From Enterovibrio gelatinilyticus (GTDB taxonomy: Bacteria; Pseudomonadota; Gammaproteobacteria; Enterobacterales; Vibrionaceae), in NCBI RefSeq assembly GCF_028683095.1, contig NZ_JAJUBC010000004.1, positions 124,001 to 188,000 on the forward strand: a stretch of 64,000 nucleotides of DNA, read 5' to 3'. A program made the position numbers and the translations under genes. This document shows, piece by piece, positions 18,489-28,538 of the stretch. The notes beneath the pieces are model-generated. The model searched no databases and was not told where the DNA came from. It worked only from the letters and a program-made list of their open reading frames with translations. Position 1 is the stretch's first letter; every line of letters begins with the position of its first letter.

Positions 18489-20366
18489 ATGAATACCAAT
18501 CTGATTGGTAAAAGACAAAGTTGCTGGCCACTTGCCAGTGAGACGATTGCTATGCAGTTAAAACCAAAACGAAAGACCGTGCTGAATCATTATCCAGCAT
18601 GGAAATACGTCGTCCTTATTACGACCATCATTATTATGCTTCTCAGCGCCCTCCCTTCTTGGTTTGGTGAAGAGGCGGCTGTTTTCATCAAGCATAAAGA
18701 CAATGGCACCGCCCCTGTCACGCTGAAACACCAATTGGATGCTCACAGTGTCGATGTAAAACGCATTGACCAGAAAGGCAACAGCACAACTGTTGTTCTG
18801 CAAGATGCCGCTGATCAGAACAAAACCAAAAGTATCCTGACGGAGTTTTCGAACAAAGAAGACATTGTCACGCTAGGTATGGTACCAGCAGCCCCAAGTT
18901 GGTTGCTTGAAATGGGCTTTAAGCCAATCAAGCTTGGGCTAGATCTACGAGGCGGTGTGCAGTTCTTGCTGGATGTAGATATGCAGCAGGTATTCCGCTC
19001 CCACGCCGATCAAGCGGCAGAATCCGTCAAAACCTTTGCCCGCGAAAACCGCATTCGTGGCTTGCGTGTTCATCAATCAAACGCCGATGGTTTCGTGGTT
19101 AATGCGCCGTCTAACGAGGCGCAAAGTGCCATTCGACAATACCTTCGTGAGCAATACCCGCAATGGAATGTGCAAGGTGAAGGTAATTTGGGTTTGTCCG
19201 TAAGTCTTAAAGAGGCAGAAAAACAAACCCTGACTAACCTGACGGTTCAGCAAAACCTGCAAACCATGCGCAGCCGTATCGAAGAATTGGGAATCACTGA
19301 AGCTGCCGTTCAACGTCAAGGTGAACACCGTATTCGCATTGAATTACCGGGCGTTCAAGACCCAGCTGCGGCAAAAAATGTTATCGGCGCAACAGCAAGT
19401 TTGGCGTTCTATGAAGTAAAAACGTCACCCACGCCGGGCTCAATGATGATCCCTGATGACAAAGGTGCACCTGTTTATGTGAGCCGCAAACCGATTCTTT
19501 CTGGCGAACACATTGTGGATGCACGAGCAGGAATGGGCGAAATGGGCACACCAGAAGTGAACATTTCACTGGATGCCTCTGGCGGCAAAATGATGTCTGA
19601 CTACTCGGCGAAACACATTGGCGACCCGATGGGCACGGCGTATAGCGAATACAGCCGCGACAGCAAAGGCAATGTCAAGCAAACCAACACCATCATCAGC
19701 ATTGCAACGATTCAATCTCAGCTGGGTAACCGCTTCCGCATTACGGGTGTAGGCCAACTTGATGAAGCGCAAGATTTAGCGCTGTTGCTTCGCGCAGGCT
19801 CACTGACTGCGCCTGTCACCATTGTTGAAGAGCGAACTATCGGCCCTTCTTTGGGTGCTGAAAACATTCAAAATGGTTTCGCGGCACTGGCGCTCGGCAT
19901 GGGTTTGACCTTGCTGTTCATGGCGGTGTGGTATCGCAAACTGGGTTGGGTGGCAAACCTCGCCCTGCTCATCAACATGGTGATGTTACTGGGTCTCATC
20001 GCCTTACTGCCAGGCGCGGTTCTCACACTTCCGGGTATTGCAGGACTCGTGCTCACCATCGGTATGGCGGTTGATACCAACGTACTTATCTTCGAACGAA
20101 TAAAAGAAAAAATGCGGGAAGGACGAAGCTTCGCGCAATCTATCGATCTTGGCTTTAGCAGTGCGTTTGCGACCATTTTGGACTCAAACATCACCACGCT
20201 AATTTCCGCCGCGACCTTGTACGCAATCGGTAATGGTCCGATTCAGGGCTTCGCCCTCACTCTAGGGCTAGGTCTATTGACCAGCATGTTCACAGGTATT
20301 TTCGCTTCTCGCGCGGTGATTAACCTATTTTGGGGTAAAGATGCGCGCCGTGATGTGAGGGTATAA
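18489..20366 (+). CDS. secD2: Protein-export membrane protein SecD, second copy
   Basis: SecD works with SecF to pull translocating proteins through SecYEG using an ion gradient. 625 residues: first membrane span at about 38-58 (KYVVLITTIIIMLLSALPSW), a large periplasmic P1 domain with the GLDLRGGVQFLLDVD motif, and five C-terminal membrane segments with the conserved VDTNVLIFERIKEKMREG. The start is uncertain: ATG 18489 is used here, but ATG 18552 and GTG 18579 (which gives MLNHYPAWKYV, the usual SecD beginning) are possible. A second SecDF under VemP is a known vibrio adaptation to salinity change. Confidence 0.92.
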   Translation: MNTNLIGKRQSCWPLASETIAMQLKPKRKTVLNHYPAWKYVVLITTIIIMLLSALPSWFGEEAAVFIKHKDNGTAPVTLKHQLDAHSVDVKRIDQKGNSTTVVLQDAADQNKTKSILTEFSNKEDIVTLGMVPAAPSWLLEMGFKPIKLGLDLRGGVQFLLDVDMQQVFRSHADQAAESVKTFARENRIRGLRVHQSNADGFVVNAPSNEAQSAIRQYLREQYPQWNVQGEGNLGLSVSLKEAEKQTLTNLTVQQNLQTMRSRIEELGITEAAVQRQGEHRIRIELPGVQDPAAAKNVIGATASLAFYEVKTSPTPGSMMIPDDKGAPVYVSRKPILSGEHIVDARAGMGEMGTPEVNISLDASGGKMMSDYSAKHIGDPMGTAYSEYSRDSKGNVKQTNTIISIATIQSQLGNRFRITGVGQLDEAQDLALLLRAGSLTAPVTIVEERTIGPSLGAENIQNGFAALALGMGLTLLFMAVWYRKLGWVANLALLINMVMLLGLIALLPGAVLTLPGIAGLVLTIGMAVDTNVLIFERIKEKMREGRSFAQSIDLGFSSAFATILDSNITTLISAATLYAIGNGPIQGFALTLGLGLLTSMFTGIFASRAVINLFWGKDARRDVRV

Positions 20367-20368
20367 CC

Positions 20369-21265
20369 ATGATGACAATGAAAAATATGACCAAATGGCG
20401 CCATGCGGGCAGCGTGATCTCTTGTGTAGTGATGCTGATTTCTATTTTCACACTCGCCACAAAAGGCCTGAACTACGGCCTCGATTTCACTGGCGGTATG
20501 ATCAGCGAAGTCAGGCTGGATAAAACACTGTCAGCAAAAGAGATCCAATCCCACTTAGAAACCGCACTGAATCAACCGGTTTCAGTGGTAGAAGCAGGTG
20601 ACCCGGGTCAGTGGGTACTTCGCTATGCCGCACCTGAGACGCTAAGCGATCAACCAGAGATTAAAACGCTACTCAGTGTTTTTTCTGACAATGTAGAAAT
20701 GCTTAACGTCAGCTTGGTTGGCCCACAAGTGGGGCAAGAGCTGGCAGAGCAAGGCGGGTTAGCGGTATTGATTACGCTGCTAGTTATTCTTGGCTATTTG
20801 AGTATGCGTTTTGAATGGCGACTAGCGTCAGGTGCATTGCTGGCCTTGGTTCACGACGTGGTCTTGCTGCTAGGATTCTTTTCTATCACGGGAATGGAGT
20901 TTAACCTCACCGTGTTGGCGGCGTTGCTAGCGGTATTAGGTTACTCACTCAATGACTCCATCATCATTTCAGATCGCATCCGCGAGCTGTTAAAAGCCAA
21001 CGTGAGTTTGCCGATAGCTGAATTGAACAACCGCGCCATCGTTTCTACCTTGTCGCGCACCTTAATCACGTCGGGCACGACACTGATTTCGGTCGGGTCG
21101 CTTTGGTTGCTTGGGGGAGAACCGTTGTACGGATTCTCCATCACCATGTTCATCGGTATTGTTGCGGGTACTTGGTCCACCATGACCATCGCCACCATCA
21201 TTCCAGAATTGACACATCTTGGCCCTCAACACTACGCTCCCGCGCCAGTGTCTGATGCGCCGTAG
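20369..21265 (+). CDS. secF2: Protein-export membrane protein SecF, second copy
   Basis: Partner of SecD in the SecDF complex of the inner membrane. 298 residues with a first membrane segment (about 15-35), the GLNYGLDFTGGMISEV motif, a small periplasmic domain and five membrane spans. Conserved transport residues lie in NDSIIISDRIRE and in LSRTLITSGTTLI. The start follows the secD2 stop by 2 bp, so the pair is translationally coupled and controlled together through vemP. Confidence 0.95.
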   Translation: MMTMKNMTKWRHAGSVISCVVMLISIFTLATKGLNYGLDFTGGMISEVRLDKTLSAKEIQSHLETALNQPVSVVEAGDPGQWVLRYAAPETLSDQPEIKTLLSVFSDNVEMLNVSLVGPQVGQELAEQGGLAVLITLLVILGYLSMRFEWRLASGALLALVHDVVLLLGFFSITGMEFNLTVLAALLAVLGYSLNDSIIISDRIRELLKANVSLPIAELNNRAIVSTLSRTLITSGTTLISVGSLWLLGGEPLYGFSITMFIGIVAGTWSTMTIATIIPELTHLGPQHYAPAPVSDAP

Positions 21266-21292
21266 AGACTAATCTCGACCAAATAAAACCCC

Positions 21293-21322
21293 CAGTCAGG
21301 CACAATCTCTTGGGCCTGACTG
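21293..21322 (+). terminator. Hairpin after secF2
   Basis: CAGTCAGGC/GCCTGACTG, a 9-bp perfect stem with a 12-base loop, lies 28 bp after the secF2 stop. No T-run follows directly, so it may be a weak terminator or an mRNA end-stabilising structure. Confidence 0.45.
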
Positions 21323-21446
21323 CACTTCCCGCACGCCGCTTTCTGGATTTAGATTTTTTTATAAAAAAACACTGAACAAACATTCCCTATCGGCGTCAAA
21401 CCGTGTTCAATACATATATCAATAATCGAGAGCTTAAAGTTTTCAC

Positions 21447-21821
21447 ATGTTGCGACAAATCAAACCCATTACACGCGCGCAGTGGGCACTTACCTTTGTA
21501 TGGTGGGTGGTGTTTGTATGTTTGTCGCAAAACGCGGGCGTCTTCAATGCCTGTAGTATTAGCAACACCACGGATTCAAATCAAAGCCTCTCGTTAAACT
21601 CCAACGAAGCCCCCTCAACATTGGCCGACAATTGCCAGCTATCTGAAAACTTACTTCAATTGTCATCGCCTTCTTGGGAATCAGCCACATTGACCATGTG
21701 GGTGCTGGCTTTCGCCATCATCGCTTGGCTGTTATCGACATCTACCCTTGTTCCAAAGATCACAGAGCCCATCCCTCCAACCCGGCGATTACACCTCACG
21801 TTTTGCGTTTTTAGAGAATAA
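21447..21821 (+). CDS. ScsA-like small membrane protein of the copper-tolerance cluster
   Basis: A 124-residue protein with a membrane segment or signal at about 12-30 (WALTFVWWVVFVCLSQNAGV), a short polar middle with two cysteines (FNACS and DNCQ), and a second hydrophobic segment at about 82-100 (LTMWVLAFAIIAWLLS). Position and topology match ScsA, first gene of the suppressor-of-copper-sensitivity cluster scsABCD. The sequence is weakly conserved in this family, so the call rests mainly on context. Its 3' end comes 64 bp before the scsB start. Confidence 0.5.
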   Translation: MLRQIKPITRAQWALTFVWWVVFVCLSQNAGVFNACSISNTTDSNQSLSLNSNEAPSTLADNCQLSENLLQLSSPSWESATLTMWVLAFAIIAWLLSTSTLVPKITEPIPPTRRLHLTFCVFRE

Positions 21822-21885
21822 ACACATCAAACACTGGCACTCGCCAGACGTTTTTATATTTGTTTTATTTTCTAGGAATATATAC

Positions 21886-23997
21886 ATGCACGTTCTAAAG
21901 ACATTCTCACGCCTGTTAACATTGCTTATCGTGAGTATTACCATCGCGCTATCTGCTGTCATGACAGCTTATGCAGAAAGCCCGTCAACAGGCTGGCTAA
22001 CTAACCCTAATCACCCTCCACTTAGCACCCGTATAGTGTTAACGGGCACCGCAAACCATAATGCCAATACGTTTGATGGCTTCTTAGAAGTCCAATTGAA
22101 CGATGACTGGAAAACCTATTGGCGAACACCTGGTGAAGGTGGCATTGCACCAAGCTTTAATTGGCAAGAATCAGAGAACATCAAAGACATCGCATGGTAC
22201 TGGCCTGCCCCTCAGCGCTTTGATTTATTGGGTATTAATACACTCGGATACAAAAACCACGCAGTTTTCCCTTTGACATTCACGGCGAAAGACATCAGCA
22301 AGCCAGTGACAATCAAGGGAACGCTCACGATATCATCATGCACAACGGTGTGTGTTCTAACAGACTACCCCATTGATTTAACCGTCAGTCCTTCGGCACT
22401 CATAGCTGACCCAAACGCCCTACATCTTTTTGCGCAAGGCATGAGCCATGTTCCAAAGCCCTCACCACTGATCCAAAGTATTTCCGTCGTGTGGGACGAG
22501 AATGCTCAGAAACTCAATGTCTCTGCTCAGAAAACAACCGGATGGAACAAGCCGGATATCCTCATTGATGGTTCATCAGAAGCTGTCACTGATACTATAT
22601 TCTCTGTGCCTCACGTTCGCGTCACGGGTAACACTGTGAATGCGACGTTTGAGGCAAGCAGTTGGATGGGTACGCCAGAACTCGAAAAAGAAACGTTAAA
22701 TATCACGTTCCTTGACCAAGATTTTGTCGCCGAGCACACATCCGTCGTTGAAAAAGGGCTAGTGACAAAAGCATCGAGCACATCACTTGCTTCAGCCATC
22801 CTCTTCGCACTCTTAGGCGGGTTGATTCTGAACATCATGCCGTGCGTGTTGCCCGTTATCGGCATGAAATTGAGTAGCGTGGTTTCAGCTCAAGGATTAC
22901 AAAAAACACAAATACGACGCCAGTTCATTGCTTCTGCGTTGGGCATTTTGTTTTCTTTTTGGTTAATTGCGGCGCTGTTAGGCGCACTAAAACTCACAGG
23001 CAGTGCATTTGGCTGGGGCATTCAGTTCCAAAGCCCAGTGTTTATTGGCGTGATGATGGCAATCACTGCCTTGTTCGCAGCCAATATGTTAGGGCTGTTT
23101 GAAATTCGCCTGCCTGCGAGCGCCACAACGTGGTTAGCGAGCAAGGGAGACAATTCTTACGTTGGGCATTTTACCCAAGGTATGTTCGCGACACTGCTTG
23201 CAACACCCTGCTCAGCTCCTTTCCTTGGTACAGCAGTGGCGTTTGCACTCACAACCAACTACCTCATGTTGTTTGTCATTTTTACCGCATTAGCAGTTGG
23301 AATGGCATTGCCGTGGCTACTCGTCGCCACTATTCCTGCTATTGCACAACGCTTACCTAAACCCGGCCGCTGGATGAACACAGTGAAAGTGGTGTTTGGC
23401 ATCATGATGCTAGCAACAAGCACCTGGCTAGCTACCCTTTTGAAAAGTCACTTGTCATTCGGAGTGGTAGCAACGCTCCTACTCATGGGTTTGGTGATCT
23501 TGTTATGGCGAACATCGTCGGTTTATGGACGTAAAATTACGGTTATCGCCAGTGCACTGGCCGTTGTTTTGCTGGTTGTTGGTTTAGTGACCGCAAGCAT
23601 AACCGCGTCAACGTGGGCAACGCCGTTACCGTCAGATCATCAATGGGAAAAGCTATCTTCCACTCACATATCACAGCATGTCGCCAATGGTAAAACTGTG
23701 TTTGTCGACGTTACCGCAGACTGGTGCATAACCTGTAAAGCAAACAAGATTGGCGTACTGCTTCAAGAACCGGTTTACAGCGCACTTAACGGTGAAAACA
23801 TGGTACGAATGCAAGGTGATTGGACGGCTCCAAGCGATTCCGTTACCCAGTACCTGCAAAGTCACGGTAGATATGGCGTGCCCTTTAATATCGTATATGG
23901 CCCCAATGCGCCCAGCGGGATCCCTCTACCCGTGGTCCTTTCCAAAGATGCTGTCCTCAACGCCATCGCGCTAGCACAAGGAGTGCCCAATGAGTGA
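21886..23997 (+). CDS. scsB: ScsB, DsbD-like thiol-disulfide membrane reductase
   Basis: Moves electrons from cytoplasmic thioredoxin across the inner membrane to periplasmic partners. Start at ATG 21886 (MHVLKTFSRLLTLLIVSITI) gives 703 residues. Order: signal peptide to about 30; periplasmic N-terminal domain with a cysteine pair in SCTTVC; membrane domain with cysteines in NIMPCVLPVIGMKL and LATPCSAPFLG; and a C-terminal thioredoxin fold with the active site ADWCITCKANKIG. These are the three cysteine pairs of the DsbD/ScsB relay. scsD overlaps its stop codon by 8 bases. Confidence 0.9.
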   Translation: MHVLKTFSRLLTLLIVSITIALSAVMTAYAESPSTGWLTNPNHPPLSTRIVLTGTANHNANTFDGFLEVQLNDDWKTYWRTPGEGGIAPSFNWQESENIKDIAWYWPAPQRFDLLGINTLGYKNHAVFPLTFTAKDISKPVTIKGTLTISSCTTVCVLTDYPIDLTVSPSALIADPNALHLFAQGMSHVPKPSPLIQSISVVWDENAQKLNVSAQKTTGWNKPDILIDGSSEAVTDTIFSVPHVRVTGNTVNATFEASSWMGTPELEKETLNITFLDQDFVAEHTSVVEKGLVTKASSTSLASAILFALLGGLILNIMPCVLPVIGMKLSSVVSAQGLQKTQIRRQFIASALGILFSFWLIAALLGALKLTGSAFGWGIQFQSPVFIGVMMAITALFAANMLGLFEIRLPASATTWLASKGDNSYVGHFTQGMFATLLATPCSAPFLGTAVAFALTTNYLMLFVIFTALAVGMALPWLLVATIPAIAQRLPKPGRWMNTVKVVFGIMMLATSTWLATLLKSHLSFGVVATLLLMGLVILLWRTSSVYGRKITVIASALAVVLLVVGLVTASITASTWATPLPSDHQWEKLSSTHISQHVANGKTVFVDVTADWCITCKANKIGVLLQEPVYSALNGENMVRMQGDWTAPSDSVTQYLQSHGRYGVPFNIVYGPNAPSGIPLPVVLSKDAVLNAIALAQGVPNE

Positions 23998-24529
23998 TAA
24001 CAATACGCAGCAAGAAGCTAAGCCAAAAAGCAAGTGGAAGAGCCCTAAGTGGTGGCTGAGAGAGTTGGCGACCTTGATCGTTCTCTTCAGTGTGATGACG
24101 TTCGCGATAGATTGGTGGCGAACCCAAGATATGCCAAAAGACGCAGTACCCACCATAGCAATGAGCACACTCTCTGGCGAATCCATCGACTTCGTCACCC
24201 TGAGTCATGATGAGCCTGTTGTCCTATATTTTTGGGCGACTTGGTGTCCAGCCTGCAAATTTGTTACGCCAACTATCGACTGGCTCTCTAGTTCTTACCC
24301 TGTCGTGTCCATTGCGATGACATCGGGCGGCAACCGACGAATCCAAGCCTATCTAGATAGCCATGATCTTCAGTTTGATACCGTCAACGACGAGCAAGGT
24401 GCCATAGGGCAAACGTGGGGGATTCAAGCAACACCCACTATCGTGATTATCAAAGATGGCAAGATTGAATCTATAACAACAGGCATTACAACACCGCCGG
24501 GTATGCTAGCTCGCCTGTGGTTTTCCTAA
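23990..24529 (+). CDS. scsD: ScsD, membrane-anchored thioredoxin-like protein
   Basis: A TlpA-like redox protein with a single N-terminal membrane anchor (about 24-42, LATLIVLFSVMTFAIDWW) and a periplasmic thioredoxin fold. The active site is FWATWCPACKFV and the cis-proline lies in GIQATPTIVII. 179 residues. It overlaps scsB and is followed by scsC with a one-base overlap, so scsB-scsD-scsC are one operon, in the order B-D-C rather than B-C-D. Confidence 0.85.
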   Translation: MSDNNTQQEAKPKSKWKSPKWWLRELATLIVLFSVMTFAIDWWRTQDMPKDAVPTIAMSTLSGESIDFVTLSHDEPVVLYFWATWCPACKFVTPTIDWLSSSYPVVSIAMTSGGNRRIQAYLDSHDLQFDTVNDEQGAIGQTWGIQATPTIVIIKDGKIESITTGITTPPGMLARLWFS

Positions 24530-24546
24530 TGAGTGATGAGTACAAA

Positions 24547-25287
24547 ATGAAAAACAATCTACTTTCGATTTTTTTGGTGATGATCGCTACCCTGACGTCC
24601 TTCAATGCAATGTCTGATACGCCATTGAATAAAGCGCAACAACAGCAATTAGATGCGATCACTGCGTTATTGGAACAAAACCCAGATCTCATTTCTGGTT
24701 TGCACCAGAGCCTGACTCAGTACATGGTGCAGCAACAAGGCGTCAAGAGCATACTCGCTGCGAATCATGAGTACCTCTATAACAACCCAAGACATACTCA
24801 GTTTGGCGCATCCGAGCCCAAATTGACCATCATTAACTTTACTGACTACAACTGCCCATTTTGCAAAAAGCTCGATCCGGTTTTGCATGACTTAGCCATA
24901 GCCTACCCACAGATAAAAGTAGTGAATATCTATGTGCCTCTTAAAGAAATGGGCTCACTACTATCTGACGTTAACTCCGCAACGTATGCATTAAACGTTT
25001 GGAACCAAAACAAAGACAAATACCTAGAGACACACAAACTGCTAATCGCTAAACCTAGCACCCACGACAGACGCTCCCTTTCTCGCATTGCTGACAAAAC
25101 TGGGACCAAGGCACAGCTAAAAACGGATGACATCACTGATGCCATGACCAGTAAGAACTACCAACTTTTCAATGAATTGGGATTAAGAGGTACGCCAGCC
25201 ATGATCATTGATGATCAGATTGTTCCTGGGTATGTTCCAATCGAGAAGTTGACGCCTATTATTGAATCAGCACTTAGCAAGTCTTGA
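24547..25287 (+). CDS. scsC: ScsC, periplasmic DsbA/DsbG-like thiol protein
   Basis: Soluble periplasmic thiol-disulfide protein, the usual electron acceptor of ScsB. With the ATG at 24547 (MKNNLLSIFLVMIATLTSFN) it has 246 residues and a normal signal peptide; an ATG at 24529 overlapping the scsD stop is the alternative. An N-terminal helical stalk (LDAITALLEQNPDLISGLHQ), of the type used for oligomerisation in other ScsC proteins, precedes the thioredoxin fold with active site DYNCPFCKKLDP and cis-proline in LRGTPAMIID. Confidence 0.85.
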   Translation: MKNNLLSIFLVMIATLTSFNAMSDTPLNKAQQQQLDAITALLEQNPDLISGLHQSLTQYMVQQQGVKSILAANHEYLYNNPRHTQFGASEPKLTIINFTDYNCPFCKKLDPVLHDLAIAYPQIKVVNIYVPLKEMGSLLSDVNSATYALNVWNQNKDKYLETHKLLIAKPSTHDRRSLSRIADKTGTKAQLKTDDITDAMTSKNYQLFNELGLRGTPAMIIDDQIVPGYVPIEKLTPIIESALSKS

Positions 25288-25307
25288 TAAATTAGCTTTA
25301 TTTAACA

Positions 25308-25337
25308 ATAAGTGAGAAGGGCCTCCTTCTCACTTAT
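25308..25337 (+). terminator. Perfect 13-bp hairpin after scsC
   Basis: ATAAGTGAGAAGG and its exact complement separated by GCCT, 20 bp after the scsC stop. There is no T-run, so it may protect the mRNA end or act as a weak terminator. The rest of the 330-bp gap up to 25619 contains the promoter region of the next gene but no clear motif I could fix. Confidence 0.5.
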
Positions 25338-25619
25338 CCTACATCCTCGCCAACCGATAGAGCTCTACGTTGCGATGCCACTTACTCTATATGGCTCAAT
25401 ACGTTAAGCCATCGTTCAATAAAACCACAACCACACTCTTTTAGTGACCTGCCTTCTTCTTTAAACAGCATTTTTTCATCGTTTTGTAACAAGTCACTTT
25501 CTTTTTCGAGTCACTCTTAATATGTGCTAAACACAAATTGAAGCTCGCCAAAAAAATGACACAACCTCTAGTGCACAAACAAAAAAATACTAAAAACAAC
25601 CAACACTAGAGGAAATATC

Positions 25620-27188
25620 ATGTCACGAACTCGACACTTACCCTATGTCGCCGTGCTCACCGCAATATCGTCCGCGATGGTGTCACAATTCGCCGCCGCG
25701 CACGGTTATATGGATTACCCACCAGCACGTCAGGAAGTCTGTGACCGCGATGGCGGTTACTGGGACTCGACCAGTGGTTCAACCATTCCAAATGCCGCTT
25801 GTCGCGCCGCATTTAAAGAATCGGGCTGGTATCCGTTTGTTCAAAAACCTGAATTTGCCAAGCTGGTTTCAAACTTCAACAGCCAGGCTGCAGTAGAGGC
25901 TGCTATTCCTGATGGCACATTGTGTGCCGCGGCTGATCCTAAAAAAGCAGGTATCGACATTCCGTCATCTGAATGGCAAACCACTCCTATAGATCCCGCT
26001 GCCAATGGCAAGTTAACCCTACTCTATCGTGCATCCACACCGCATAACCCAAGCATGTGGAAAATCTATCTATCAAATGCAGGCTACAACTCAGCAACCG
26101 ATGCATTGGCGTGGTCAGATTTGGATCTCATTGCCGAGTTCGACAATGTTCCTGCGGTTGTCATCAATGAAAAGAAATACTACCAAATGCAAGTCACATT
26201 ACCGACAGATCGTACCGGCAACGCCGTACTGTACTCACGATGGCAACGAGATGACCCAGCAGGTGAAGGCTTCTACAACTGTAGCGACCTGAGCTTTGGT
26301 GGCGATGTTATCGCGCCAACTTGGTCAAGCATTGGTGGCTTTGTTAAATCCACAACTGATGCAACACAAGGTGATACCGTTTGGTTCCGCGTATTTGATG
26401 GTAATGGATCAGAAGCCGTGTTCGAAAAACTCGCTATCGATGCAAAGAACGATGTTGAATCTGTATGGGCTAAACAAATAGCTGACACCGTGAATGCATC
26501 GTCAAGCTCTGCGAAAATTGGAAAAATCGATCAAAATGGCGTTGTCGCATGGGACAACACCGACCTTTACGGCAACTTGGTCTTTGTTAAAAACAAAGAC
26601 GCCAGTTTCCAACTTGAAGTGAAAAAGCTTGTTTCAAACACCCCGCCAGTGATCAGCTCACCTTCTGCGGTCAATGTTGATAGCGGACAAAGCGTCAGCA
26701 TTTCGATTTCCGCGACAGATGCTGAAAATGATGCCATTACCTTTACGGCAAGTGCTGGCACTCTAACCGCCAACGGAAATACCGCAACAGTGTCTTACAT
26801 TGCCCCTAGCACGACATCAAACCTAGTCGAAAAAATCATTGTCAGCGCCACCGATGGTAATGCGGCTTCACAAGTCACCATTACGGTAAATGTAAAAGGG
26901 TCAGGCCCAATTGGTCAAAGTGACTGGGATTCATCAAAAGTCTATGTCGCTGGTGATACGGTTCTGCACCTTGGCACGAACTACACAGCGCAATGGTGGA
27001 ACAAAGGCGAAGAGCCTGGCACATCAGCCGTGTGGGCCGCAGAAAGTGGCGCCAATCAAGGTTGGAGTAAAAGCTTGGCATACTCAGGTGGTGATACCGT
27101 TGAGTACAAAGGAAAGAGCTACAAAGCGAAATGGTGGACGAAAGGCGACCTACCTACCAACGGCGGCCCATGGGGCGAAGTAAAGTAA
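25620..27188 (+). CDS. Secreted chitin-active lytic polysaccharide monooxygenase (AA10) with two chitin-binding domains
   Basis: Oxidatively cleaves crystalline chitin with copper and helps attachment to chitin. 522 residues. The signal peptide ends at QFAAA, leaving His28 as residue 1 of the mature enzyme (HGYMDYPPARQ); with His142 (STPHNPSMW) it forms the copper-binding histidine brace. Cysteines in EVCDRD, NAACRAA and YNCSDL are typical of AA10. After the catalytic domain (to about 210) come a linker region, an Ig/cadherin-like domain (about 345-425) and two carbohydrate-binding modules of CBM5/12 type (about 432-475 and 480-522) with surface tryptophans (AQWWNKGE, AKWWTKGD). It differs from the four-domain GbpA in having these tandem modules. 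Confidence 0.92.
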   Translation: MSRTRHLPYVAVLTAISSAMVSQFAAAHGYMDYPPARQEVCDRDGGYWDSTSGSTIPNAACRAAFKESGWYPFVQKPEFAKLVSNFNSQAAVEAAIPDGTLCAAADPKKAGIDIPSSEWQTTPIDPAANGKLTLLYRASTPHNPSMWKIYLSNAGYNSATDALAWSDLDLIAEFDNVPAVVINEKKYYQMQVTLPTDRTGNAVLYSRWQRDDPAGEGFYNCSDLSFGGDVIAPTWSSIGGFVKSTTDATQGDTVWFRVFDGNGSEAVFEKLAIDAKNDVESVWAKQIADTVNASSSSAKIGKIDQNGVVAWDNTDLYGNLVFVKNKDASFQLEVKKLVSNTPPVISSPSAVNVDSGQSVSISISATDAENDAITFTASAGTLTANGNTATVSYIAPSTTSNLVEKIIVSATDGNAASQVTITVNVKGSGPIGQSDWDSSKVYVAGDTVLHLGTNYTAQWWNKGEEPGTSAVWAAESGANQGWSKSLAYSGGDTVEYKGKSYKAKWWTKGDLPTNGGPWGEVK

Positions 27189-27217
27189 TATAATCTGAAA
27201 ATAAAAGCCTTAAACGC

Positions 27218-27248
27218 AAAACGCCCCTAATGTTAGGGGCGTTTTTTT
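27218..27248. terminator. Bidirectional terminator between the AA10 gene and zipA
   Basis: A 13-bp perfect stem (AAAACGCCCCTAA/TTAGGGGCGTTTT, tiny loop) with further Ts on the plus strand. It separates the converging AA10 gene and zipA. Confidence 0.93.
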
Positions 27249-27263
27249 ACGAACGTTTTTTCA

Positions 27264-28268
27264 TTAAGCGTGAGAATGAAACTGCTTAATCTTTTCTCTA
27301 TAGCTGTCTAAACGCTGTGGAGTCATCATTGAACGATTGTCATCAGTGACTAAACCACCCAATTGATCAGCCACTTGCTGAGCTGTTTGTAACATCAACT
27401 TAAAGTTCTGCTCCGCCTCGCCATAACACGGCAACGTCATAAACAGCGTAATGCCAGGTGTCGTGAAGTGGTGAATGGTCGCCAACGGGAAACTGCCGGG
27501 GTTAAACATGTTTGCGGCACTGAACAGTACCTGACCTGTTCCAGCAAGATCAGCGTGACGATGATAAATCTCCATCTCACCAAAAATCATCCCGTGTTGT
27601 TCGAGACAATTAATCAGTTCCTCACCATTGAATTCTTTATTGGCACCCGCTTGAACATTGATGATCAAAACTTGCGGCTCTGGTGCTTTAGGTGCTTCTT
27701 CCACAGGTGCGATATCATCGATATCTATCGGATCAATCGTCGTATCAACAGCGGCGTCTTCACCTGAAAGGTCAGAATCTAATACGGCTTCACGATTTGA
27801 GATAACGTCGTCATTCACCACGACATCAATCTCATCATCATGGGTTTGATAAAAATCGACGGGGGGAGACGTTTTCGATGGTTCAGTGGTCTGTGAGGCA
27901 GCCGACGTTGACTCTTCAACATCAGACGCTGAAAAGGCGGGAAGTTCCATGTCTCGCTCTTTCTCTATCTGAAGATCAGCCCCAGAATCCGACGCGAACA
28001 GAGGGTCGACCTCTGACTTATCACCAAAGCTCAAACCGGGTTCTTTACGATCAGATTTTGGCTTATCGTCATTACCAGAGCGAATCACTCGGACAGATCC
28101 AATACCATCTTGATCAAATCCAGTATTATCAGTATCTGACAACTTGCCTATTGGCTTTTCGCCAAATTTAGCAGGCTTTTCTTTTCTACTGGTCCACAGG
28201 CCATGAAGCAACAATGCTGCAATAGCCACAGCTCCCAAAATGATTAAAACAAGGCGCAATTCCTGCAT
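27264..28268 (-). CDS. zipA: Cell-division protein ZipA
   Basis: ZipA anchors FtsZ filaments to the inner membrane at mid-cell. About 334 residues: an N-terminal membrane anchor (MQELRLVLIILGAVAIAALL), a long acidic and proline-containing linker (about 30-200), and the C-terminal FtsZ-binding domain (VLIINVQAGANKEFNGEEL ... GLVTDDNRSMMTPQRL). Two adjacent ATGs are possible starts. ligA, usually immediately downstream, has been separated by a 9.5-kb block. Confidence 0.95.
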   Translation of the reverse strand: MQELRLVLIILGAVAIAALLLHGLWTSRKEKPAKFGEKPIGKLSDTDNTGFDQDGIGSVRVIRSGNDDKPKSDRKEPGLSFGDKSEVDPLFASDSGADLQIEKERDMELPAFSASDVEESTSAASQTTEPSKTSPPVDFYQTHDDEIDVVVNDDVISNREAVLDSDLSGEDAAVDTTIDPIDIDDIAPVEEAPKAPEPQVLIINVQAGANKEFNGEELINCLEQHGMIFGEMEIYHRHADLAGTGQVLFSAANMFNPGSFPLATIHHFTTPGITLFMTLPCYGEAEQNFKLMLQTAQQVADQLGGLVTDDNRSMMTPQRLDSYREKIKQFHSHA

Positions 28269-28538
28269 CATTTAATCTCAGCATCTATCCAATTAACGAC
28301 GAACGGCGTACCTATCTAAACACCTTGGTACAACCTTTGGCAATGTCGCACATACAATTTGCTGACTACTGTACCAAAAAGCGTATAAAAGTTAACGTTC
28401 ATACCGCGAGAACACTGAAAAAGTCACTGTTCTTTCGAGCTTTTGACAATTCTCTGACCCAAAAATTCATCTAAATCGTAAATTGCCAATCTCATTGTGA
28501 AACCGTTAACATTATGGGAGAAACCTTGAGGAGAGACT